Under the pieces are notes generated by a model that ran no database searches, was not told the DNA's origin, and saw only the letters and a program-made list of their open reading frames with translations. A stretch of DNA of 64,000 nt from DASRVA01 sp050732875. GTDB lineage: Bacteria > Gemmatimonadota > Gemmatimonadetes > JACCXV01 > JAHWKZ01. Below are positions 26,648 through 33,457 of this stretch, piece after piece. Every line of letters starts with the position of its first letter. The first letter of the stretch is position 1. The position numbers and the translations under genes are program-made. The stretch lies in the NCBI GenBank assembly GCA_050732875.1, contig JBOHRQ010000007.1, positions 1 to 64,000 of the forward strand, written 5' to 3'.

Positions 26648-26823
26648 ACTTCTTTCGTTCGCGCCGAGTCGCAGGTCGAGCGCTGATCAGCCGGGTTCGA
26701 TGTGGGCGCTCGGCAAAAGCCACGACAAGCAGTCGGCGCTGTGTGGACATCCCGAGCAAGAGGTATCGCTGTTCGCTTTCGGAATGATCGGGATCCAACA
26801 TCAACAGATTGAGCGGGTCGCCG
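26622..26823 (-). pseudogene. BrnT-like toxin, 5' part missing
   Basis: The reading frame ending at 26622 encodes FGDPLNLLMLDPDHSESEQ, RYLLLGMSTQRRLLVVAFAE and RTRLISARPATRRERKKYEE, the C-terminal two-thirds of BrnT-family ribonuclease toxins. The conserved N-terminal part (usually with KAxxNxxKHGVxFEEA) is absent. Upstream of about 26823 this frame runs into the antisense-like reading of a nuclease gene. The toxin is therefore probably inactive. Confidence 0.6.
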
Positions 26824-27054
26824 AACGAGCTGCGCCAGCTTTTCGAGAAGCAGGTCGTCATCGAAACGTCCCTGAAGCTGGTTCGGCTGGAGCCCTGCTT
26901 CCCTGATCGCATCACCCCACCGCGCCCAGTACTTGCCTTTCCAATCGACTTCCCGAATTCCGGTTTCGTGAGAAAACCGACGCATTCCGAGTGCTCGGCC
27001 GCCGTTCTCTCTTGCGGTCCGTTTGATCTCGGCGAGAATATGAGCCCTCTCCAT
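26824..27054 (-). pseudogene. N-terminal fragment of a GIY-YIG-associated nuclease gene
   Basis: From ATG 27054 (preceded by AAAGGG) the frame gives MERAHILAEIKRTARENGG, ALGMRRFSHETGIREVDWKG, KYWARWGDAIREAGLQPNQL, the N-terminal repeat region of a family of proteins that normally continue into a GIY-YIG (T5orf172-like) nuclease domain. After LLLEKLAQLV the sequence switches, out of frame, into brnT. The frame then continues meaninglessly to a stop at 26644. The nuclease domain is missing. Confidence 0.55.
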
Positions 27055-27168
27055 TACTGACCCTTTGAAGCGAAGTACGTGATCATGTTCTGTTGCCCGA
27101 CTACTCAGTATTGAGCCCATCGATCTCCGCATCAAGTCCCTGCGCGAAGCCGTTCTCCTTGGGAGGTG

Positions 27169-29250
27169 TCACCCGCCCTTCAGCCGCTCCACCGCCCCTT
27201 CCTCCCCCATCACCACCAGCACGTCGCCGCGCCGCAACACCGTGTCTGCGCGCGGGGCGACGCGCGTCTCCTGGCCGGTCGCGTCGATTCGCTGGATCGC
27301 GATCACGCTGATCCCATAACGCTCCCGGAGCCCCGTTTCCCGCAGCGGCCGCCCGACCATCTCGTGCGGCACCGGCAGCTTCGACATCTGCTCGTGGGCC
27401 GGCAGCTCGAAGTAGTCGAAGCCGGCCCCCTCGACGGTGCGGATCTTGGCCAGGAGCGCGTTCCGGCGCAGGATCTCGCGGTCGAAGGCGCCCAGCACGT
27501 CGCGGCGCGTCACGATCCCCTGGAAGCGTCGCTCCTCGGGGTCGTCGACCACCGGGAGCTGGCCGAGGTCGCGGAACCAGAGCTTTTCGTTCACCTCGAC
27601 CAGCGAGTCGTTGGGCGTGACAACGGGAATCTCGGTGACGAGGTCGGCGGCGATCACGAGCGGCCCGTAACCGTCCCCTCCGAGCACGCGCTTCAAGGAA
27701 TGCAGCTCGACGATCCCCAGCAGCCGCCCCTCCCCGTCTCCGACGTAGATCTGGAGCGCGCGCGAATCCTGGAAGACCTCGACGATCCGCTCGAATGGCA
27801 TTCCGGCCGGATAGAGGGGCACGTCGGTCAGCATGATGTCGCGCACCACGAGGGAGCGCATGAGCCGCTCCTGCGCAGTTCCCTCCCAGCGCATCCCGCG
27901 CCGGCGCAGCTCCTCGGTGTAGATCGACGTCCGGCGGATCGTCCTCGCCGTCCAGAACGCCATGACCGAGGTCAGCATGAGCGGCAGCACGATCTCGTAG
28001 TTCTGGGTCAGCTCGAAGACCATCAGGATCGCCAGGAGCGGGGCGTGGGTCGTTCCCGCGATGACTCCCCCCATGCCGGCCAGGGCATACGCGCCGGCGG
28101 TTGCGGTCTCGCCGGGCACCGCCTGGTGGAGGCCGGCGCCGAACACGCCTCCCAGCATGGCCCCCAGGAACATCGTCGCGGTGAACAACCCGCCCGAACC
28201 GCCCGAGGCCAGCGTCGCGGTCGTGGCCAGCAGCTTGAGGAAGAACAGGATCGCCATGAGTCCCAGCGCCACCCCGCCCGCCAGGACCAGGTTGATGCCC
28301 TCGTAGCCGTTCCCGAGGACGTACGGCGAGGCGAGCGCGAGGAGTCCGACCACGAGGCCCCCGAGGGGCGTGCGGACGAGGCTCGGCAGCTTGAACCGGT
28401 TCCACAGCGCGTACATCCGCTCCATCGTCACCTGGAAGAGGACGCTCGCCAGCCCGGCCAGGAAGCCGAGCGCGAGGTAGGGGACGATCTCGACGGCCGA
28501 GACCATCGCGTATTCGGCGCCCGGAGCGTAGATCGGCCCCGGACCCACGAAGAAGCGGGTCACGATGGTCGAGATCGCGGCCGCCACGATCGCCGGCCCG
28601 AAGAAGGCCATGTTGAAGGAGCCGATGATGACTTCCATGACGAACAACGCCCCCGCGATCGGGGTGTTGTAGGCGGCCGCGAACCCGGCCGCGATCCCGG
28701 CCGCCACCAGGATGCGAACGCGCTCCTCCGAGAAGCGGAACGAGCGGCCCACCCGCGAGCCGAGCGCGGCCGCGATCTGCCCCATCGGTCCCTCGCGCCC
28801 GACCGCGCCACCCGAGGCCAGCGTCATGAGCGAGGCCGTTGCCCGCTCGAGGGACCGCCCGAGCCGGATCGTGTGGCCGCCGAGCGAGATGACCTCGAGG
28901 ATCTCCGGGAAGCCCCCCGCGTCGCCCCGGCGGAGGGCGAACAGCCCGGCCAGCGCCGCCGCCAGGGCTCCGCCCAGGACGGGGACGACGACCCGCAGCC
29001 AGAGGGGCGCGTCGGTAGCCACCGAGACGATGTCCCCGGCCTGTCCCCAGAACCCGTGCACGGCCAGGTCGAAGAGCCAGCGGAACCCGGCGCCGGCGAG
29101 ACCGCCCAGGAGCCCCACCAGGCAGACGGCGGTGAAGAAGAGCGCGTTCTCGTTGTCGGCGAAGAGGACACGCAGGCGTCGGACGAAGACGCGCATCGGC
29201 AGGCCGATCACGCGCAGGAGGGTGTACCTGCGGGGGAGGCGGAGCGTCAC
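27169..29250 (-). CDS. ClC-family chloride channel/transporter with CBS and TrkA-C domains
   Basis: 693 residues. The ClC membrane core (about 30-440) has the gating Glu in GREGPMGQIAA, the proton-pathway Glu in FVMEVIIGS, the GGSGGLFTATMF region and the helix-R Tyr in TSIYTEELRR. The Ser-bearing GSGIP motif is degenerate (AGGFPE), and Pro of GxFxP is replaced, so anion selectivity may be altered. Two CBS domains follow (about 465-590), then a C-terminal TrkA-C-like domain with MVGRPLRETGLRERYGISVIAI. GTG 29250 is used; ATG 29196 would still keep the whole core. Confidence 0.87.
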   Translation of the reverse strand: MTLRLPRRYTLLRVIGLPMRVFVRRLRVLFADNENALFFTAVCLVGLLGGLAGAGFRWLFDLAVHGFWGQAGDIVSVATDAPLWLRVVVPVLGGALAAALAGLFALRRGDAGGFPEILEVISLGGHTIRLGRSLERATASLMTLASGGAVGREGPMGQIAAALGSRVGRSFRFSEERVRILVAAGIAAGFAAAYNTPIAGALFVMEVIIGSFNMAFFGPAIVAAAISTIVTRFFVGPGPIYAPGAEYAMVSAVEIVPYLALGFLAGLASVLFQVTMERMYALWNRFKLPSLVRTPLGGLVVGLLALASPYVLGNGYEGINLVLAGGVALGLMAILFFLKLLATTATLASGGSGGLFTATMFLGAMLGGVFGAGLHQAVPGETATAGAYALAGMGGVIAGTTHAPLLAILMVFELTQNYEIVLPLMLTSVMAFWTARTIRRTSIYTEELRRRGMRWEGTAQERLMRSLVVRDIMLTDVPLYPAGMPFERIVEVFQDSRALQIYVGDGEGRLLGIVELHSLKRVLGGDGYGPLVIAADLVTEIPVVTPNDSLVEVNEKLWFRDLGQLPVVDDPEERRFQGIVTRRDVLGAFDREILRRNALLAKIRTVEGAGFDYFELPAHEQMSKLPVPHEMVGRPLRETGLRERYGISVIAIQRIDATGQETRVAPRADTVLRRGDVLVVMGEEGAVERLKGG

Positions 29251-29311
29251 GCGGCTACGATAGCGTTCTCCGCGACGCCGGTGCTACGCCGCCGGTCTCA
29301 GCCGACGAGGC

Positions 29312-29932
29312 TCAGGCCTTTCGCGTAGCCTTTCGCCGCTGGTAGCGGCGCTGCTTGGCGCGGTTGCCGCAATCGCTCATTTCGCACCAGCGACGGCTCC
29401 GGTTCCGGCTCTCGTCGACGAAGACCCACCCGCAATGGTCGCCGGAGCACTTCTTGACCCGCTCGAGCTGCTCCGAGGCGAGCAGGTCGGCGGCGTCGGC
29501 GGCGAGGACCCAGAGGATCCGGTCCACCCGCCTCTCGTCCTCGACGATCTCCCAGTCGAAGTGCCCGTCGTGCGGCACCAGTCGCTGATGGGCGAGCGCC
29601 TCGGCCACCTCGCGGTTCAGGATCGCCCGATCGCCGGCTTTCGTCGCCTCGCCTCGCCCGATAGCGTCGAGAATCCGGAAGAGGGCCTCGCGGAACTCGA
29701 TCGCCCGCGCGTGGACGCGCCTCGCTTCCCGCGGGTCGGCGGCGGCCAGATCGAGCAGTCGTCCCGCCTCGTCCTCGTCGATCACCCCGGCGTACGTGCC
29801 CCACCGCGCGAGATCCCCATAGTCCTGGACCCGATCCGGCGGTGAGCTCCGCTGGCCGCCCTCGGTGTTGACGAAGTCGAGGCTGGAGCGCCCCCCGATC
29901 AGGGAAAGTCCGGTCAGCCGGTCCTCGGCCAT
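29312..29932 (-). CDS. CGNR zinc finger (ABATE domain) transcriptional regulator
   Basis: 206 residues. The N-terminal ABATE domain starts with LSLIGGRSSLDFVNTEGG, and the C-terminal zinc finger has CSGDHCGWVFVDESRNRSRRWCEMSDCGNRAKQRRYQRR. The CGNR signature is intact. Proteins of this family are thought to be DNA-binding regulators of stress or resistance genes. GGAGGAGCG precedes the ATG. It is divergent from a 64-residue gene and an EamA exporter, which are the likely targets. Confidence 0.88.
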   Translation of the reverse strand: MAEDRLTGLSLIGGRSSLDFVNTEGGQRSSPPDRVQDYGDLARWGTYAGVIDEDEAGRLLDLAAADPREARRVHARAIEFREALFRILDAIGRGEATKAGDRAILNREVAEALAHQRLVPHDGHFDWEIVEDERRVDRILWVLAADAADLLASEQLERVKKCSGDHCGWVFVDESRNRSRRWCEMSDCGNRAKQRRYQRRKATRKA

Positions 29933-29961
29933 CGCTCCTCCGGGGTTTCATCGCGCGACAT
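29914..29961 (-). other. Possible 15-codon leader peptide upstream of the CGNR gene
   Basis: An ATG at 29961 preceded by GGAGGT with seven-base spacing opens a frame of 15 codons (MSRDETPEERWPRTG) that stops 16 bases inside the CGNR gene in another frame. Its ribosome site is better than that of the main gene. It could be a leader controlling translation of the regulator, or mark a frameshift near the true start. Confidence 0.35.
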
Positions 29962-29966
29962 CAAAA

Positions 29967-29994
29967 TAACCTCCATAGAATACTTGACAGGTTA
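29967..29994. promoter_or_regulatory. Inverted repeat TAACCT-N16-AGGTTA, candidate operator
   Basis: Two perfectly inverted hexamers with centres 22 bases apart, on the same DNA face, overlapping the -35 box of the rightward promoter. The place between the CGNR regulator and the exporter makes it a reasonable binding site for the regulator. Confidence 0.4.
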
Positions 29995-30010
29995 CACAGC
30001 CGTCTATAAT
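29984..30010 (+). promoter_or_regulatory. Consensus sigma-70 promoter for the small gene and EamA exporter
   Basis: TTGACA (29984-29989) and TATAAT (30005-30010) are both perfect consensus hexamers. The 15-base spacer is two shorter than ideal, a feature seen in promoters that need activation or DNA distortion. The transcript would start about 80 bases before the 64-residue gene. Confidence 0.6.
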
Positions 30011-30031
30011 TTCACCAGCAAAACTAATTTA

Positions 30032-30045
30032 GCCGGTTATCCGGC
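30032..30045. promoter_or_regulatory. Palindrome GCCGG-TTAT-CCGGC in the leader of the small gene
   Basis: A five-base perfect inverted repeat around a four-base centre, about 20 bases after the -10 box, placed to act as an operator or a small hairpin in the transcript. A related sequence, GGGGTATCCG, follows at about 30056. Confidence 0.3.
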
Positions 30046-30094
30046 GCACGTCAACCGGGGTATCCGTTGCCCCGCCGAAGGTTCTGGAGGTCAC

Positions 30095-30289
30095 ATGCGC
30101 GCCTGGCTACACCCCATTCTCGACCGTCTCTGGCTCGGCCTCGTCCCTGTCGACGCCGATTTCGGCCGCCGCAAGCCGCTCGCGGAGAAGGACAGCACAT
30201 ATGCCGCGAAGGTCCAGGCCGAGCCGCGCCCGCCGGCGCGCGAGACGGAGTGGATCCCGAGGTCGATCCTCTACGGACCTCAGCTCTGA
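30095..30289 (+). CDS. Small protein encoded upstream of the EamA exporter
   Basis: 64 residues starting MRAWLHPILDRLWLGLVPVD, a possible amphipathic or membrane-associated N-terminus, then a charged segment ending SILYGPQL. The ATG has GGAGG at four bases, the best ribosome site in the neighbourhood. The stop overlaps the exporter ATG (TGATG), so it may serve translation coupling as well as encode a peptide. No family is recognised. Confidence 0.5.
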   Translation: MRAWLHPILDRLWLGLVPVDADFGRRKPLAEKDSTYAAKVQAEPRPPARETEWIPRSILYGPQL

Positions 30290-31245
30290 TGCGTGCCTTT
30301 GGCCCCCTCGTCGGCCACGATCTCAGAGCGCCCTTGGCGCTGGCCGTGGCGTGCGCCCTCTGGGGGAGCTCGTTCCTCTTCGCGAAGGTGACTCTCGAGG
30401 AACTCGGCCCGGGCCATGTCCTGCTCTACCGGTTCGGGCTGACTGCGGCGCTTCTGATCCCCGTCGTCGCCCGGAAGCGGTCGATTCCCCGCAGGCGGGA
30501 CTGGCCCCTGCTCATCGTGACCGGGTTCCTCTGCGTCCCGGCCACGATGCTGATCCAGTTCGAGGGCCTTGCCCGGACAAGCGTGACGAGCGCCTCCCTC
30601 CTGGTCGGGACGGGGACCCCGCTTCTCGCCCTGGCCGCGGTCCTGTTCGAACGGGAGCGGCTGGGCGGACGGGGTTGGCTCGCGATCCTTGTTTCGTGCG
30701 TCGGGATCGTGGTCATGGTCGGCCGGCCCGGCGCAGGCGGCGCCAGGATCGGCGACCTGCTCGTCTTCCTGTCGATGGCCCTGGCGGCGGCCTGGGTGCT
30801 CCTCAGCCGCCGGCTCGTAGGGCGCTATCCGCCAGCCGTCGCCAGCGCCTGGATCCTCCTCGTGGGGACCGCGACGCTGGTGCCGATGGTGTGGTTCGGG
30901 GAGGGCCCACCGCCGATCGCCCTGAGCGGACGCGCGTGGGGATCTCTCCTGATCCTCGCCGTCGCATGCACTGTGGCGGCCTTTCTTCTCTGGAACTGGG
31001 CAGTGGCGAAGGTCCCGGCCAGTCGGGCGGCACCGTTTCTGAACCTGGAGCCGGTGGTCGGGGCGGCCCTCGGCGTCGCCCTCCTCGGCGACCCACTGGG
31101 GGCAGGAACGATCGCCGGCGGGGCGCTGATCCTGGGGGCGGCCGGGCTCGCGTCGCTCCCCGAGAAACCCCGTCCAGAGCCGTGTGCCTCACCTCGCGTA
31201 CTGAGCGCGCGCCCCGCGATCGGCGCTCCGACCACAGGGCCGTGA
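30289..31245 (+). CDS. EamA/DMT-family transporter
   Basis: Inner-membrane drug/metabolite transporter of 318 residues with ten helices in two EamA repeats: CALWGSSFLFAKVTLEELGPGHVLLYRF opens the first, and AAFLLWNWAVAKVPASRAAPFLNLEPVVGAALGVALLGD is the conserved end of the second. Members export amino acids, nucleobases or drugs. The substrate here is unknown. The ATG overlaps the stop of the small gene. The tail beyond the last helix (about 30 residues) is Pro/Arg-rich and probably cytoplasmic. Confidence 0.85.
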   Translation: MRAFGPLVGHDLRAPLALAVACALWGSSFLFAKVTLEELGPGHVLLYRFGLTAALLIPVVARKRSIPRRRDWPLLIVTGFLCVPATMLIQFEGLARTSVTSASLLVGTGTPLLALAAVLFERERLGGRGWLAILVSCVGIVVMVGRPGAGGARIGDLLVFLSMALAAAWVLLSRRLVGRYPPAVASAWILLVGTATLVPMVWFGEGPPPIALSGRAWGSLLILAVACTVAAFLLWNWAVAKVPASRAAPFLNLEPVVGAALGVALLGDPLGAGTIAGGALILGAAGLASLPEKPRPEPCASPRVLSARPAIGAPTTGP

Positions 31246-31384
31246 TCGAGGGCCCAATGCCAGGGAGGCCCGGGCGGTGACCATGCTGATCCAGTCCGAG
31301 GACTGAACCGGACGCCCCTCCAGCCAGCCGGCCAGGCTTCGTTCTCCGTCGGGAACCGCTCGCCGATCACGATGACAGCGGGCT

Positions 31385-32788
31385 CTAGTGAAGCGCGACC
31401 GCGCGGGCTGAGCGACGCGCGGGGCGCTCGATGAACCTCCCGCGCCCCGGCGTCCCCACGAACTCTCCGTCCAGGGCGGCCAGCTCGCCGCGGACCCACA
31501 CGCGGGTGGGCGCGCCGACGGTCTCGAACCCCTCGAACACGCTGTAGTCGCACTTCGAGTGGTGGGTCTTCGCCGAGATCGTGTTCGTGGCCGCGGGATC
31601 CCAGAGCACCAGGTCCGCGTCCGCCCCGACCGCGATCGTCCCCTTCCGCGGATAGAGGCCGTAGATCTTCGCCGGGTTGGTGCAGCAGAGCTCGACCCAG
31701 CGGCTCACGTCGATCCGCCCCTCCCGGACGCCGTGCGTGTACATGAGCGCCATCCGCTCCTCGATCCCCAGGAGCCCGTTCGGGATCAGCCGGAAGTCGT
31801 CCCGTCCCATCTCCTTCTGCCCCTTGAAGCTGAACGCGCAGTGGTCGGTCCCTACGACCGAGATCTGGTCGGTCCGGAGCGCGTTCCAGAGCGCCGCCTG
31901 GTCCTCCTTCTTCCGGAGGGGCGGCGAGAGCACGTACTTGCAGCCCTCGAAGCCGGGGAGGTCGTACAGGGAGTCGTCGAGGAGGAGGTACTGCGGACAG
32001 GTCTCGCCCCAGACGCGCTCGCCGCGGGCGCGGGCGGCGGCGATCCGCTCGATCGCGTCGTCGCAGGTGACGTGGACGATGTAGACCTCCTGCCCGGCGA
32101 TCGCGGCCAGGTCGATCACGCGTCCTGTGGCCTCACCCTCGGCCCGCGGCGGCTGGGCCAGGGCGTGATAGGGCGGTCCGGTCTTCCCCTCCCCGGCGAA
32201 GCGGTCCGCGAGGAGGAGCTGCACATCGCCGTTCACCGCGTGCACGTTCACCATGGCGCCCGCGTCCCGGGTCGTTTCGAGGATGTGGAAGATCTGCTCG
32301 TCGTCCACGCCGAGGACGCCCTTGTAGGCCATGAAGATCTTGAACGAGGTGATGCCGTGGTCGTGGACGATCTTCGGGATCTCTTCCGCGATCCGCTCGT
32401 CCCAGTCGACCACCGCCATGTGGAACGTGTAGTCGTGGGAGGCGCCGTCCGACTTCGCCTTCCATGCCTCGAGGGTGTCGAGCAGCGAATCGCCCTTGGC
32501 GGGGATCACGAAGTCGATCAGGCCGGTAGTCCCGCCCATGATGGCGGCGATCGTGCCGCTCCTCATGTCGTCGATCGACACCGTGCCCATGAAGGGGAGC
32601 GCCATGTGCACGTGCGGATCGATCCCGCCGGGGATCAGGAGCTGGTCCGACCCGTCGACGATCTCGTCACCCGACTCCGCGGGCAGGTCCTCTCCGATCG
32701 CGGTGATCCGCTCGCCCCCGATGCGGACGTCGGCCCGACAGGTGTCGCTGGCCGTGACGATCTCGGCATCGCGGATGATCGTGCTCAT
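31385..32788 (-). CDS. hydA: Dihydropyrimidinase (D-hydantoinase family)
   Basis: Hydrolyses dihydrouracil or dihydrothymine to N-carbamoyl amino acids, the second step of reductive pyrimidine breakdown. 467 residues, cyclic amidohydrolase fold. The metal ligands HVH are at 59-61, the carbamylated Lys150 lies in SFKIFMAYKG, further ligands in VHAVNGD and VHVTCDD, and the catalytic Asp in VGTDHCAF. GGAGGG precedes ATG 32788. It lies at the downstream end of the pyrimidine cluster, about 300 bases after the cupin gene, and is probably transcribed on its own or with it. Confidence 0.92.
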   Translation of the reverse strand: MSTIIRDAEIVTASDTCRADVRIGGERITAIGEDLPAESGDEIVDGSDQLLIPGGIDPHVHMALPFMGTVSIDDMRSGTIAAIMGGTTGLIDFVIPAKGDSLLDTLEAWKAKSDGASHDYTFHMAVVDWDERIAEEIPKIVHDHGITSFKIFMAYKGVLGVDDEQIFHILETTRDAGAMVNVHAVNGDVQLLLADRFAGEGKTGPPYHALAQPPRAEGEATGRVIDLAAIAGQEVYIVHVTCDDAIERIAAARARGERVWGETCPQYLLLDDSLYDLPGFEGCKYVLSPPLRKKEDQAALWNALRTDQISVVGTDHCAFSFKGQKEMGRDDFRLIPNGLLGIEERMALMYTHGVREGRIDVSRWVELCCTNPAKIYGLYPRKGTIAVGADADLVLWDPAATNTISAKTHHSKCDYSVFEGFETVGAPTRVWVRGELAALDGEFVGTPGRGRFIERPARRSARAVALH

Positions 32789-32931
32789 CGAGCTCTTCCC
32801 TCCTGGTCGGGACGTCGCGTCGGTTCCCGGGAACATGGGTTTCGGGCCGGCAACGATCGAAAGTAGCCCATCTCCGCCCCGCGAGTGTACTCTACCGTCC
32901 TACCACGCCAACCTCTGGAAGGAGGCATGGC

Positions 32932-33090
32932 ATGGCTTTCGTCGGGCACCCGACACGCGATCTCGACCGCGCCAAGCGCTTCTACGCCGAGGTGCTGGGG
33001 TTGCGTCACAGCGGCGACTCCGGCGGCCGGTGGTCGGAGTGCGCGACCCCGGAGGGCAAGACGATCGCGCTGAGGCCGACGACCGGCTGA
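32932..33090 (+). CDS. Half-length VOC (glyoxalase-like) protein
   Basis: 52 residues: MAFVGHPTRDLDRAKRFYAE, VLGLRHSGDSGGRWSE, CATPEGKTIALRPTTG, then TGA. This is one beta-alpha-beta-beta-beta module of the vicinal oxygen chelate fold, about half the length of a normal single-domain member. AAGGAGG lies six bases upstream, so it looks translated. It may be a remnant or a protein that assembles the fold from two chains. It stands between hydA and the cupin gene on the opposite strand. Confidence 0.5.
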   Translation: MAFVGHPTRDLDRAKRFYAEVLGLRHSGDSGGRWSECATPEGKTIALRPTTG

Positions 33091-33091
33091 C

Positions 33092-33457
33092 CTACTCCAG
33101 GATCTCGATCCGGTCCTCCCGGTTGGGCACCACGCACAGGAACTCGAACGGCTCCTCTCCCTCGGCCCGGTACCAGTGGGGGGTGCCGGCGGGGATGTAG
33201 AGCACGCTGCCCGGGCCGACCTCGACCTCGTCGTCGCCGATTCCGATCCGCGCCCGGCCGCGGAGGACGTACTGCTCGTGCTCGACCGTGTTGGTGTGCT
33301 TCGGCATCCCGCCGCCCGGCTCCATCACGAAGCGGCGGAGGGCGAAGTTCGGGGCTTCGTCGGGCCCGACCAGGACCTGCCGGGTCGTGCCGCTGCCGGC
33401 GGCGACAGGCTCGGCGTCGACGGAGTCGACATCGCGGACGACATGGCTCGGCTTCAT
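33092..33457 (-). CDS. Cupin-domain protein
   Basis: 121-residue single cupin. Metal motif one is PKHTNTVEHEQYVLRGRARI and motif two is PAGTPHWYRAEG, with the expected His and Glu ligands. Such proteins can be small metalloenzymes (isomerases, dioxygenases) or sensors; the substrate is unknown. The ATG shares one base with the stop of the aldehyde dehydrogenase (TGATG), so it belongs to the pyrimidine operon. Confidence 0.75.
   Translation of the reverse strand: MKPSHVVRDVDSVDAEPVAAGSGTTRQVLVGPDEAPNFALRRFVMEPGGGMPKHTNTVEHEQYVLRGRARIGIGDDEVEVGPGSVLYIPAGTPHWYRAEGEEPFEFLCVVPNREDRIEILE

Noticed and set aside
31246..31384. Terminator between the EamA gene and hydA (convergent)
   Set aside because: No stem with a T-tract could be made out in these 139 bases.
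31559..32866. 435-codon plus-strand open frame over dihydropyrimidinase
   Set aside because: Antisense shadow of a full-length amidohydrolase; composition-biased and with no recognisable motif.
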